This document shows, in pieces, positions 34,069 through 42,410 of a stretch of DNA of 64,000 bases. Position 1 is the stretch's first letter, and every line of letters begins with the position of its first letter. Source of the DNA: UBA1014 sp964344035 (GTDB taxonomy: Bacteria > SAR324 > NAC60-12); contig CAYFLK010000002.1 in the NCBI GenBank assembly GCA_964344035.1, positions 79,975 to 143,974 on the forward strand. Direction: 5' to 3'. The notes below the pieces were generated by a model. That model made no database searches. It worked only from the letters and a program-made list of their open reading frames with translations, and was not told the DNA's origin. A program made the translations under genes and the position numbers.

Positions 34069-34275
34069 ATGAATACCTCAAAACATGACACCATCCATCA
34101 TTTTGCAAACGAATTTGCCTTTGAAAACCTCAAAGACAAATCCGGAGTCGAGCAGGCCCACCCGGTACGTGCGCACCGTACCAGGGACGGTCAACTCACG
34201 CAGATGCAAAAACAAATCGCCGATTTGACAAAACGGGTCAAGCAACTGGAACAGATGTTGGAAAAGCAGGGTTGA
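34069..34275 (+). CDS. Small His-rich coiled-coil protein, first copy, 68 aa
   Basis: No named family. Residues 5-40 carry 'KHDTIHHFANEFAFENLKD' and a basic 'HPVRAHRTRDGQL'; residues 42-68 are a predicted coiled coil ('KQIADLTKRVKQLEQMLEKQ'). A second copy with about 85 percent identical residues lies at 36480-36686, and both sit directly upstream of an Sdh1-type membrane anchor gene. A ribosome-binding site (AAAGGAATA) precedes the ATG. I infer an assembly or accessory factor for the succinate dehydrogenase; there is no signal or membrane segment. Confidence 0.75.
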   Translation: MNTSKHDTIHHFANEFAFENLKDKSGVEQAHPVRAHRTRDGQLTQMQKQIADLTKRVKQLEQMLEKQG

Positions 34276-34385
34276 GAAACGTCAACCGGTACCGGCAGCA
34301 TTAAACCTCGACCACGCTCCCGGCTCCTTGCCCGGTTTGCAGTGGACTTCCACGTCAAGCACCTTCCCTCATTCAAGAGCCAGCG

Positions 34386-35135
34386 ATGCAACCGGGTATT
34401 CCTCATTCTCAAACAGCACCAACCCTGCTGGATACATCCAGGACGGATGGCTGGTGGATCAGACCGTTTGTTTCCGCGCTTGGGCTGTTTGTATTCATTG
34501 GTTATTCCTGCTGGGCGGCTTTCCAGGGGGATCATTACCAGTGGGGGCCGTATCTTTCTCCGTTCTATACTCCCTTGATAATCGTTGACTGGTGGCCATT
34601 TTCTCCCGCATTCCTGATTATATGGGCACCAGCTGGTTTCCGGATTACTTGTTATTACCAAAGGCAAACATATTACCGCTCTTTATTGCTCTCTCCTCCC
34701 GCCTGTTCTGTCGGTGGTGTACGGAAAAATTACCGCGGTGAGCGTTTCCTGCAGCTGTTCCAGAACTTGCACCGCTATTTTCTCTATCTTGCATTGTTGC
34801 TGTGTGTAGTGCTGGGGTATGACGCTGTGTCTGCTTTCGGTTTCCACGAAGGATTCGGAATCGGCGTTGGTACCGTGGTGCTGAACCTTAACTTTGTGTT
34901 CCTTACCGCATTTACATGCGGGTGCGATTCACTTAGGCACCTGGTCGGAGGAAATGTCGACTGCTATTCCTGCGCTAAAAATGGGAAACAGCGTTATAGG
35001 GCGTGGAAATTTGTCAGCTTGTTCAACATCCATCACAACCAGTGGGCGTGGATCAGCCTGTTTTGGGTGGGATTTGCCGATCTCTACATACGCCTCGTAT
35101 CAATGGGGATTGTTACCGACTTGAGGATCATTTGA
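34386..35135 (+). CDS. Sdh1-type succinate dehydrogenase membrane anchor, orphan copy, 249 aa
   Basis: A hydrophobic protein with about five or six helices and the block 'GDHYQWGPYLSPFYTPLI', which recurs in anchor subunits of Sdh1-type dehydrogenases of mycobacteria and other bacteria. Conserved Cys and His clusters ('CGCDSLRH', 'VDCYSCAK', 'LHRYF', 'IHHNQW') are candidates for the membrane-embedded Rieske-type [2Fe-2S] centre described for mycobacterial Sdh1. A close paralogue lies at 36815-37567 next to sdhAB; this copy has no sdhA or sdhB after it and is instead followed by a convergent CBS-domain gene. It may be a spare anchor or a relic of duplication, but the frame and motifs are intact. 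Confidence 0.7.
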   Translation: MQPGIPHSQTAPTLLDTSRTDGWWIRPFVSALGLFVFIGYSCWAAFQGDHYQWGPYLSPFYTPLIIVDWWPFSPAFLIIWAPAGFRITCYYQRQTYYRSLLLSPPACSVGGVRKNYRGERFLQLFQNLHRYFLYLALLLCVVLGYDAVSAFGFHEGFGIGVGTVVLNLNFVFLTAFTCGCDSLRHLVGGNVDCYSCAKNGKQRYRAWKFVSLFNIHHNQWAWISLFWVGFADLYIRLVSMGIVTDLRII

Positions 35136-35185
35136 GTGAAAGCATCAGAAAAACCTGAACATCAAATTTCCGTTGATCGGAAGGT

Positions 35186-35635
35186 TTACAGACCAAGCTC
35201 TTTTTTAAATACTGCCTGATGAATTGCGCCCTGTGAAATAATCCCGACTAGTTTTTTCCCTTCTATAATGGGAACGCGACGAACATGCTTGTTTATCATG
35301 AGTGACGCCACCTTCAAAATTGGTGTATCAGGTGTTGCTGTGACCGCGTTTCTGGTCATTAAATCTTTTACCTTCATTTTTGTGACATCCTTGTATCTAT
35401 CTTCCATTTCTTCAAAGTTTATACTAGAGAGGGACTGATTATATATCTCTGTGTAATCCGGGTACATTGCAAAGAGTATGTCCTTTTCAGAAATGATTCC
35501 CATTAAATCACTATTTTCATCAACTACAGGCACACCTGTAATCATGTTTGTGCAAAGTATTGCCGCCGCTTTTTTTACCGAGTCTTCGGGCATTACCGCA
35601 AAAACGTCCTTGATCATTATTTCAGAAACTTTCAT
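35186..35635 (-). CDS. Tandem CBS-domain protein, 149 aa
   Basis: Two CBS domains fill the protein: 'VSEIMIKDVFAVMPEDSVKKAA' to 'LMGIISEKDIL' and 'VKDLMTRNAVTATPDTPILKVA' to 'LVGIISQGAIH'. Such pairs bind adenine nucleotides (AMP, ATP, NAD or SAM) and sense energy state. It is on the minus strand between the two copies of the anchor module and has its own ribosome-binding site (GGAGG). What it controls is unknown; its place between two succinate/fumarate enzymes invites the guess that it reports adenylate charge to one of them. Confidence 0.85.
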   Translation of the reverse strand: MKVSEIMIKDVFAVMPEDSVKKAAAILCTNMITGVPVVDENSDLMGIISEKDILFAMYPDYTEIYNQSLSSINFEEMEDRYKDVTKMKVKDLMTRNAVTATPDTPILKVASLMINKHVRRVPIIEGKKLVGIISQGAIHQAVFKKELGL

Positions 35636-36150
35636 TTTCCAACCTCCATTGTTTTTCGGTTTGTTATTTTGATATAAATCACGCCCTGTTTAATTCTCTT
35701 GAAATAACAAAAACTGAGATCAGCATTCAAGCATTTCTATTAATGAATGTGCAATTACGATTGCCTGCAAACTAATCTCCAGCAAGAGATTAGGCGATGT
35801 TGGGTGCAAACTCAAGCAGTTTCATCAAATAAAATGCTGTTAATTTGGTTTCATTATGAGTAGAAACTAAAATCATCTTACGAAAAAAGATCTCTCAGTG
35901 TTGTCCTGATTTCAATATTTCCAGCTTGTTTTGCGTTACATCGATCGCTCCCGTGCCTGAGTACAGTACACTGGTTCAAGCCTCCCGTACTCACATGGCA
36001 GGGGGAGCGCACGGTTCATTGTAATATGCCGGCCTCGGCGAACAGAGGATTGCAGGAAATTCGCCAGACTGTTCTTGCTGCATAATACTTCATTTTCACG
36101 CCACGTTCTCTCCTCCTTCCCTTTATCAGTCTTCACAAGGATTCTTCTTC
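35636..36150. other. Intergenic region upstream of the sdh promoter
   Basis: About 515 bases without a convincing gene. A minus-strand frame at 35936-36157 lacks any recognisable motif. Low-complexity AT-rich sequence at 35670-35880 probably contains the promoter of the CBS-domain gene. Confidence 0.45.
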
Positions 36151-36179
36151 TTGACATTCTGTAAAATCTTGTCTAGTCT
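36151..36179 (+). promoter_or_regulatory. Sigma70-type promoter of the sdh module
   Basis: TTGACA (36151-36156), 17-base spacer, TAGTCT (36174-36179), about 300 bases before the 68-residue protein gene. The segment CTTGACATTC...CTTG(T/C)CTAGT(C/A)TCT followed by CGCC(C)AAATT is shared with the frd promoter at 30484. In the leader, GTTCAACCG (about 36213-36221) and CGGTTGAAC (about 36301-36309) are exact inverted complements and could pair in the RNA. Confidence 0.6.
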
Positions 36180-36479
36180 CTCGCCAAATTTGGCAGGCAA
36201 GTAGCGTCTGGAAGTAAGTTCAACCGGAGGGGCCGCCAACGGTCTATCCATTTAATCATATGTGGAGTATAGTGTATTGTGTTTAAGGATACTGGATGCT
36301 CGGTTGAACGGATTATCACCCATATGGATGGTAACCCTGAGTCTGTCCTAGAGTGTGAAAAGCTGACTCCTCATTGTGTCTTGACTGATGCCTTGTTCAT
36401 TAGATGTTTGACGAGGTGCTTGCTTGAGGCAACTTTCCTCCATCAGCTTTGACGCCAAGCCCATTGGAAAGGGGAAGCC

Positions 36480-36686
36480 ATGAAAAAGCCAAAACATGAC
36501 ACCATCCATCATTTTGCGCATGAGTTTGCCTTTGAAAACCTCAAGGACAAATCAGGAGTTGATCAAGCCCACCCGGTACGTTCCCATCGAACCCGGGACG
36601 GTCAACTCACTCAGATGCAAAAACAAATCGCTGATTTGAACAAAAGGGTCAAGCAGCTGGAGAAAATGCTCGAAAAGCAGGGTTGA
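36480..36686 (+). CDS. Small His-rich coiled-coil protein, second copy, 68 aa
   Basis: Paralogue of the protein at 34069 with the same length and layout: 'KHDTIHHFAHEFAFENLKD', a basic linker 'HPVRSHRTRDGQL' and a C-terminal coiled coil. Differences are few and conservative (for example Thr to Asn and Gln to Lys in the coil), indicating selection on the protein. AAGGGGAAG precedes the ATG. It opens the sdh transcription unit, so a role in maturing or stabilising the Sdh1-type enzyme is likely; no known assembly factor (SdhE, ApbE) is similar. Confidence 0.78.
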   Translation: MKKPKHDTIHHFAHEFAFENLKDKSGVDQAHPVRSHRTRDGQLTQMQKQIADLNKRVKQLEKMLEKQG

Positions 36687-36814
36687 GTGTCATCCAAAAG
36701 TTTTACGGCATATTCCTTCCCGAAAACGCAAAACCGGAAGCATGCATCGGTTTGCGGTGAATTCATGCGCTGTTCGGGCATGTTATATTCTATATTGAAA
36801 GCATTCATAAGTCA

Positions 36815-37567
36815 TTGATGCAGACTGGTTCTTCTATATCACAAACAACCCCTGCCCTGCTGGAGACAACCCAGACGGATGCATGGTGGATAGGCCCGGT
36901 TTTTTCCGCTTTCGGGCTGCTTGCCTTCATAATCTATTCCACATGGGCAGCATTTCAGGGAGACCATTACAAGTGGGGTCCGTATCTTTCTCCGTTTTAT
37001 TCTCCCCTGATCATCGTTGACTGGTGGCCTTTCTCTCCGGCATTCCTGATTCTCTGGGCGCCGGCTGGATTCAGGCTCACGTGTTATTATTATCGCAAGA
37101 CTTATTACCGTGCTTTTTTTCTCTCGCCTCCCGCCTGCGCAGTTGGTGGGATGCCACAAAATTACCGCAGGGAGCGAGCCCTGCTGTTGTTCCAGAACCT
37201 GCACCGCTATTTTCTTTATCTCGCCCTGCTGTTTTGTTTGATTCTCGGGCATGACGCCGTGGTGGTCTTCGATTTTAACGAAGGCTTTGGAATCGGTGTC
37301 GGCAGCGTGGTATTGACCCTTAACTTCGTTTTCCTCACCGCATTTACATTCGGCTGCAATTCCCTCCGGCATCTGGTCGGCGGAAATGTCGATTGCTATT
37401 CCTGTGCGAAATTCGGAAAACAACGGTACCGGGCGTGGGAATTGGTCAGTTTATTCAACCTTCATCACAACCAGTGGGCGTGGATCAGCCTGTTCTGGGT
37501 GGGATTCACAGATCTTTACGTGCGTCTCATTTCAATGGGAGTGTTCTCAGACCTCCGGATTTTCTGA
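36815..37567 (+). CDS. sdhC: Sdh1-type succinate dehydrogenase membrane anchor, 250 aa
   Basis: About five or six membrane helices, 'GDHYKWGPYLSPFYSPLI', and the same candidate Cys/His ligands as the copy at 34386: 'FGCNSLRH', 'VDCYSCAK', 'LHRYF', 'LHHNQW'. The stop codon directly abuts the sdhA start. By analogy with the mycobacterial Sdh1 complex, it would anchor SdhAB in the inner membrane and carry a Rieske-like [2Fe-2S] cluster instead of haem b to reach the quinone. The ligand assignment is inference; the family assignment rests on the 'YLSPFYSP' block and gene order. Confidence 0.75.
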   Translation: MMQTGSSISQTTPALLETTQTDAWWIGPVFSAFGLLAFIIYSTWAAFQGDHYKWGPYLSPFYSPLIIVDWWPFSPAFLILWAPAGFRLTCYYYRKTYYRAFFLSPPACAVGGMPQNYRRERALLLFQNLHRYFLYLALLFCLILGHDAVVVFDFNEGFGIGVGSVVLTLNFVFLTAFTFGCNSLRHLVGGNVDCYSCAKFGKQRYRAWELVSLFNLHHNQWAWISLFWVGFTDLYVRLISMGVFSDLRIF

Positions 37568-39355
37568 ATGGAACAATACGAAATCAAGGAACATGATGTG
37601 CTGGTAATCGGCGCAGGAGGCGCTGGATTGCGAGCAGCGGTGGAAGCTTCCGCGTCCGGGGTGTCGGTCGGACTGGTATGCAAATCACTGCTCGGCAAGG
37701 CGCACACAGTGATGGCGGAAGGAGGAATGGCCGCGTCCCTGCAGAATACCGACGACCGTGACAACGAGCAAGTACACTTCCGTGATACTATACGCGGTGG
37801 AAAATACTTGAACAACTGGAAAATGGTTGAGATTTTCTGCCGGGAAGCGCCGGACCGTGTACGTGAATTGGAGGAATGGGGAGCCCTCTTCGACCGGACT
37901 CGCGAGGGACTGATCGCGCAACGGAATTTCGGCGGCCATCGCTATCCCCGCCTTGCGCATGTTGGTGACCGTACAGGGCTTGAAATGATCCGCACCCTGC
38001 AAAACCATGGCATTCATCAGGGCCTTGAAATTTACATGGAATGCTGTGTTGTCGAACTGCTCAAAGAAGGGAAACGGGTTATCGGCGCATACGCCTTCTG
38101 GCGTGAAAGCGGTAAGTTCATCCTCTTCCGTGCCAAGGCGCTGGTACTCGCGACTGGAGGGATCGGCAAAGTGTACCGGGTGACCAGCAACTCCTGGGAA
38201 TCAACTGGAGACGGGCATGCCCTGGCATACCGCGCAGGGGCGGAATTAATCGATATGGAATTCGTCCAGTTTCATCCTACCGGCATGGTTTGGCCTCCGA
38301 GTGTGCAGGGAATTCTGGTCACCGAGGGGGTGCGGGGTGAAGGAGGCGTGCTGAAAAACAGCGATGGCCTCCGTTTTATGTTCAACTACATCCCCGAGAC
38401 TTTTGCCGCGGAAACTGCCGATAGCGAGGAGGAAGCGGCACGCTGGCTTGCCGGAGACAGAGAGGCGCGTCGTCCGCCAGAACTACTCACCCGGGATGTG
38501 GTAGCGCGCGCCATTCGAAGTGAACGTCTGGCTGGACGCGGCAGCCCCCATGGTGGAGCATTCCTTGATATTGCCGGCCAGCGAGACTCGGAATACATCA
38601 AGAAGAAACTGCCCAGCATGTATCACCAGTTCATGAAACTGGGGAACCTCGACATCACCACCACCGCAATGGAAGTAGGGCCGACCTGCCACTACATGAT
38701 GGGCGGAATAAAAGTCGATCCGGAAACTGCCATGTCCACAGTGGAGGGACTTTTTGCCGCCGGTGAGGCCGCCGGGGGGTTGCACGGAGCGAACCGGCTG
38801 GGAGGCAATTCGCTCACAGACGTACTTGTCTTTGGCGCTCGTGCGGGACGTTGCTCCGCTGAGTATGCCTGCGCTCATCCAGATATCCCGGACCCAAATC
38901 AGGATCAACTGAAACAGATGGAAAGGATCTCTCTCGATCCTTATGAACCGGAGCGTACAGAAAACCCGTACGCACTCATGGCGGAACTTCAGGAAATGAT
39001 GGAGAAGCATTCGGGCATTGTTCGCACTCGTAAAGAAATGGAAACGGGGCTGCAACTGTTGCATACACTTAAAACTCGAGCGTCCAATGTGCGCGTGGAA
39101 GGACATCGGCAGTACAACCCCGCATGGCATTACGCGCTTGATCTAAGAAACCTGTTGTGTGTGGCGGAGGCGATTACCTTGGCTGCATTGCACCGGGAGG
39201 AAAGCCGCGGAGGACATACCCGCCTGGATTTTCCTGAAAGCAGCAACGAATTCAAGCAGCTGAATACGATTATCCGCAAGGAGGAAGAACGCATGGTTTA
39301 CAAGCATAGAGTTCGCGAACCGATGCCTGCACGTCTTAAAAAATTACTGGATTGA
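37568..39355 (+). CDS. sdhA: Succinate dehydrogenase flavoprotein subunit (Sdh1 type), 595 aa
   Basis: FAD-binding 'VLVIGAGGAGLRAAVEA', covalent flavin His46 in 'LGKAHTVMAEGGMAA', 'MEFVQFHPTGMVWPPSVQG', catalytic region 'THGANRLGGNSL' type ('GLHGANRLGGNSLTDVL'), and 'HREESRGGHTRLDFP'. It differs clearly from the FrdA at 30770: a distinct insertion near 275-310 and a basic C-terminus. It oxidises succinate to fumarate. Gene order anchor-flavoprotein-iron-sulfur subunit with abutting genes is the Sdh1 arrangement. Confidence 0.92.
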   Translation: MEQYEIKEHDVLVIGAGGAGLRAAVEASASGVSVGLVCKSLLGKAHTVMAEGGMAASLQNTDDRDNEQVHFRDTIRGGKYLNNWKMVEIFCREAPDRVRELEEWGALFDRTREGLIAQRNFGGHRYPRLAHVGDRTGLEMIRTLQNHGIHQGLEIYMECCVVELLKEGKRVIGAYAFWRESGKFILFRAKALVLATGGIGKVYRVTSNSWESTGDGHALAYRAGAELIDMEFVQFHPTGMVWPPSVQGILVTEGVRGEGGVLKNSDGLRFMFNYIPETFAAETADSEEEAARWLAGDREARRPPELLTRDVVARAIRSERLAGRGSPHGGAFLDIAGQRDSEYIKKKLPSMYHQFMKLGNLDITTTAMEVGPTCHYMMGGIKVDPETAMSTVEGLFAAGEAAGGLHGANRLGGNSLTDVLVFGARAGRCSAEYACAHPDIPDPNQDQLKQMERISLDPYEPERTENPYALMAELQEMMEKHSGIVRTRKEMETGLQLLHTLKTRASNVRVEGHRQYNPAWHYALDLRNLLCVAEAITLAALHREESRGGHTRLDFPESSNEFKQLNTIIRKEEERMVYKHRVREPMPARLKKLLD

Positions 39356-39372
39356 AGTAGGCGGTAGCAGGC

Positions 39373-40143
39373 ATGAGTGAGGCTAAATTTCACGTGTACC
39401 GCGGTTCAGCCGCACAAGGGAAACTGGTTGAATTCCCGGTTGAAGTCAGCGAAGGAATGGTTGTCCTCGATGGTATTCATCAAATCCAGGGACGCCATGC
39501 AAATGACCTGGCTGTGCGCTGGAACTGCAAAGCGGGAAAATGCGGTTCCTGCAGCGCAGAGGTCAACGGTGTTCCCCGCTTGATGTGCATGACCCGCCTG
39601 GATGAACTCCCACTAGACAAGCCGGTGCGTGTCGAACCCATGCGTCGCTTTCCCCACATGCGCGATCTCGTCACGGATGTCGGATGGAATTATGCACTTA
39701 ACCGGCGCATCCGGCCAGTGGCGCCCAAACCCAGAGAGGCGGACGGGACATTCCGCATGCAGCAGGAAGACATTGAACGCATCCAGGAGTTTCACAAGTG
39801 CATCGAGTGTTTTCTCTGCCAGAACGTCTGTCACGTAATGCGCGACCATCAAGTGCCTGATTTCGCAGGTCCACGATTTTTCATCCGGTTAGCATCCCTT
39901 GCCATGCATCCTCTCGACACCCACGACCGGCTTCAGGAACTCAAGGACAAGTTCGGAATCGGGTTTTGCAACATCACCAAATGCTGCACGGAGGTGTGTC
40001 CGGAAGAAATCCGCATCACCGACAACGGCATCATCCCGCTCAAGGAACGAGTTGCCGGGGTCTTCTTTGACCCGCTTGCCTGGCTGTGGCGGTTTGTTTT
40101 TACGTCAGGCCCAGAAAAGAAAACCCCCGTTAAGCATCCCTGA
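39373..40143 (+). CDS. sdhB: Succinate dehydrogenase iron-sulfur subunit (Sdh1 type), 256 aa
   Basis: [2Fe-2S] ligands in 'CKAGKCGSCSAEVNGVPRLMC'-type block (about residues 52-72), [4Fe-4S] 'CIECFLCQNVCH' and [3Fe-4S] 'CNITKCCTEVCPE'. The 'CIECFLCQNVCHV' segment followed by 'FAGPRFFIRLA' and 'MHPLDTHDR' is characteristic of actinobacterial-type Sdh1 iron-sulfur subunits, and unlike the 'CP' ending of E. coli SdhB or FrdB. It lies 17 bases after sdhA with its own ribosome-binding site. The C-terminal 25 residues are longer than usual. Confidence 0.9.
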   Translation: MSEAKFHVYRGSAAQGKLVEFPVEVSEGMVVLDGIHQIQGRHANDLAVRWNCKAGKCGSCSAEVNGVPRLMCMTRLDELPLDKPVRVEPMRRFPHMRDLVTDVGWNYALNRRIRPVAPKPREADGTFRMQQEDIERIQEFHKCIECFLCQNVCHVMRDHQVPDFAGPRFFIRLASLAMHPLDTHDRLQELKDKFGIGFCNITKCCTEVCPEEIRITDNGIIPLKERVAGVFFDPLAWLWRFVFTSGPEKKTPVKHP

Positions 40144-40396
40144 GCAGTCGGCATTTTCATAGCACGCTTTCTATCCCTTTTAATATTTCAATATTCGCTT
40201 GATTCAAGACCTGGTTAACGACTTCCGTACATCTACGGATGGGAGCAAAATTGGTTTTGCATTAAGATGTGATGTAACCGGAAACCCGGTTTAATTCAGA
40301 TGCTTCGGGCAGTTTTTTTGAGAACACACGGAGCAAAACCTGAGAACCGAGGCAACCTACTCCACCAAGGTGGAGACCGTCAGCGAAGGAGGGAAG

Positions 40397-40648
40397 ATGA
40401 CTGCCGGAACCGCGACATCACAGAGTTTCATGCGCTCGGTTTCTGAGCACATTCTGCTTGAAAGAATCGGAAATCTTGAACTGAGACTGCAAGCGCTCGA
40501 GGAAATTCTGAAGAAAATCCAGAAAGCACGAATGCCTGAAAACATTGACGACGCAGACAGGCCTTCAATGGATACGGATCCAAACGCGTGGGCGTTCAGT
40601 CAACAGGGTCGTCAGCAGGGACCGGAAGCCTGGGTCAAACACAACTGA
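40397..40648 (+). CDS. Small coiled-coil protein downstream of sdhB, 83 aa
   Basis: An AGGAGG four bases before ATG 40397 sets the start; a GTG 27 bases earlier is an alternative. Residues 15-45 form an amphipathic helix or coiled coil ('LERIGNLELRLQALEEILKK'), followed by an acidic, Trp-containing tail. No family recognised and no clear similarity to the 68-residue proteins except the coil. It is 253 bases after sdhB and may belong to the same unit. A weak palindrome (TGCCTGCCCGCAAGGCA, about 40679-40695) follows. Confidence 0.55.
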   Translation: MTAGTATSQSFMRSVSEHILLERIGNLELRLQALEEILKKIQKARMPENIDDADRPSMDTDPNAWAFSQQGRQQGPEAWVKHN

Positions 40649-40870
40649 ACCCTGTTTCTACCGGCAATCCTGTCTTTTTGCCTGCCCGCAAGGCAGATAC
40701 GTCGTGATGCATTTCAGGCATCCTGTTTAGCGATTCAGGCAGAAGAGGAAAGCCGCCATTCCGCGGGAAGTTTGGATTCAACATCCTCCACCCATATATT
40801 TCTGACACACACTCCATAAGCTTACTCTGGTTGGGGCCTGCAAATAGTCCTCAGTCATCCCACCCTGATA

Positions 40871-41125
40871 TCAGGAAAGCATACGTTCTTCCAGGTGCTC
40901 GACTAAATCAGAGACTTTCTGCATTTCTAAAACCGATTCAATATCTGCCTCAACTTTGAACCAGTCTTCAAGGGACATGATTATGTTCATCGCATCAAGC
41001 GATTGGATGTCCAAATCGTCCCGCAAGTTCATGTCCGTGTTGATATCACCGGATTTCAACCCCATTTCCCGAGCGATTGTATCGAGGCAGGCTTCTTCTA
41101 TCTGGATGCGGGTTAGGGGTTTCAT
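40871..41125 (-). CDS. Stand-alone acyl carrier protein-like, 84 aa
   Basis: Acidic four-helix protein with the phosphopantetheine attachment motif 'LDIQSLDAMNIIMSLED' (Ser42 where housekeeping ACPs have 'GADSLDTVELVMALEE'). Length is normal for ACP. The motif variant and isolation from fatty-acid synthesis genes suggest a specialised carrier, for example for a secondary acyl chain or a modification. It is on the same strand and downstream of the cytochrome cluster, 100 bases beyond the last cytochrome gene, so it could be co-transcribed. Confidence 0.78.
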   Translation of the reverse strand: MKPLTRIQIEEACLDTIAREMGLKSGDINTDMNLRDDLDIQSLDAMNIIMSLEDWFKVEADIESVLEMQKVSDLVEHLEERMLS

Positions 41126-41226
41126 TTTTTTTGTGTTTTCATGATTAATTGTTTTGCTTTCACCGCATAAGGGTGAAATGACAGAATATGCTATTCAACG
41201 ATGATTTTTTTTCAAAACAGACCTTA

Positions 41227-41649
41227 TCAGTTTTCCGGACTGCCGGACCCTGACCAGTTTTTCAAAGCATCAATCTCTCCCAAAGTCAGCGGGGTCGCAT
41301 ACTCGAGAGGCATCTTGCGGGTAACCCCGCTCAGGTCTTTGTCCAGGATTCCAGCTTCTATCCAAAACCCCAATACGTTTGCGCCACCAGTGTTACTTGA
41401 ATTGTCGTAGACGGACAGGTCCAGTGTCCCGGGAGTGCCAAGAGGCGTGTAGAATGTGAAGGGACGCACATGGCATGTGGCGCATTTGGCTCTCACCAGT
41501 TCTCCGATTCCGTTTTTCCAGGTAGGCGTACCGGTTATTTTGATTTCATCAGGAGCATCCCCCCCGAGTGTATCGGCGCGTGAACATCCAAGCAGCAGAA
41601 TACAAACTATAAGCAAATGAAATAAAGATGAAGCATTGCTCCAGGACAT
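41227..41649 (-). CDS. Mono-haem c-type cytochrome lipoprotein, 140 aa
   Basis: A lipoprotein signal ends in 'ILLLGC' (Cys22) and one haem site is present, 'CATCH' (in 'VRAKCATCHVRPF'). The distal Met candidate is in 'RKMPLEY'. The layout resembles small c-type cytochromes with a 'xKMP' sixth-ligand segment. It is likely anchored in the outer or inner membrane facing the periplasm. It follows the barrel-like protein by seven bases within the minus-strand cytochrome operon. Confidence 0.75.
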   Translation of the reverse strand: MSWSNASSLFHLLIVCILLLGCSRADTLGGDAPDEIKITGTPTWKNGIGELVRAKCATCHVRPFTFYTPLGTPGTLDLSVYDNSSNTGGANVLGFWIEAGILDKDLSGVTRKMPLEYATPLTLGEIDALKNWSGSGSPEN

Positions 41650-41655
41650 GATTCC

Positions 41656-42399
41656 TTAAAACCGCAAGGTTGCCGAAAGCTGAAAATGGAGTAGGAATTC
41701 TTCTGTCCGGTGTTGTTCAAAATGGAAGCCCCAGTTTTTTAATCTCATTCCGAAACCCAAGAATTGATACGCATAGGGTTCGTTTTGTATTTTCAAAGTG
41801 ATTTGTGATTCTTCAATCCAGAGATCCGAATTCAGAAAGCCAAACCCAAATCCGGCATAGGGCTGCCAACCATCAAAATCCCATCCTGCCGACAGATCAG
41901 TGTTCTGCTGCCGTGTTTGAAAACGGTCCTTGTACTTTGTAGTTGTCATTGGGCCGAGTACATTCCAGGAGGAAGCGGAAACCCTCCATCCAGCCAGCAG
42001 CCGTCCCCAGGAGTGTCTCAAACCTGCTTCAGTTTGAAATGCCGAGACATGCTGCTTCCCGATGGTAATTCCGGGAAACCCGGAGATGCCAAGCATTCCA
42101 CCTCCCGGTAAAAAAAACCGGAACCGCAGACGTCCGGAAACAGGCAAAGTTTCAATCGGTTCGGTTTTAGCCCCGATGCGTGAGTCAATAGTGGGCATGG
42201 GCTGCAAATCCGCGCCTATTTCCAGCATCCAGGGAGTTTCCGGGGACGGAGCGGAATTAGCCCTCAGGTCGAGCAAATGGGCATAAACCAGTTGAAGCCT
42301 TTTGGATTGCTCAAGGGCGGTAACAGCAAACAGGGTGGACGGTAACGCAAGAAGAAAGCAAAAGGAATAAATACACGGCTGAAACGCAAACACATGCAC
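41656..42399 (-). CDS. Putative outer-membrane beta-barrel protein in cytochrome operon, 247 aa
   Basis: A signal peptide (about residues 8-25) precedes a sequence with strong barrel character: repeated aromatic/polar alternation, 'GRLRFRFFLPGGGMLG', 'YAGFGFGFLNSDLW', and a C-terminus '...LSATLRF' ending in Phe. No named family. Placed between two haem-binding lipoproteins (11 bases after one, 7 before the other), it may provide an outer-membrane conduit or scaffold for them, which is inference from gene order. Confidence 0.65.
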   Translation of the reverse strand: MHVFAFQPCIYSFCFLLALPSTLFAVTALEQSKRLQLVYAHLLDLRANSAPSPETPWMLEIGADLQPMPTIDSRIGAKTEPIETLPVSGRLRFRFFLPGGGMLGISGFPGITIGKQHVSAFQTEAGLRHSWGRLLAGWRVSASSWNVLGPMTTTKYKDRFQTRQQNTDLSAGWDFDGWQPYAGFGFGFLNSDLWIEESQITLKIQNEPYAYQFLGFGMRLKNWGFHFEQHRTEEFLLHFQLSATLRF

Positions 42400-42410
42400 C
42401 CGTGATTATG

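Noticed and set aside
35936..36157. 73-codon minus-strand frame upstream of the sdh promoter
   Set aside because: No recognisable motif, no signal or membrane segment, overlaps the -35 region; treated as non-coding.
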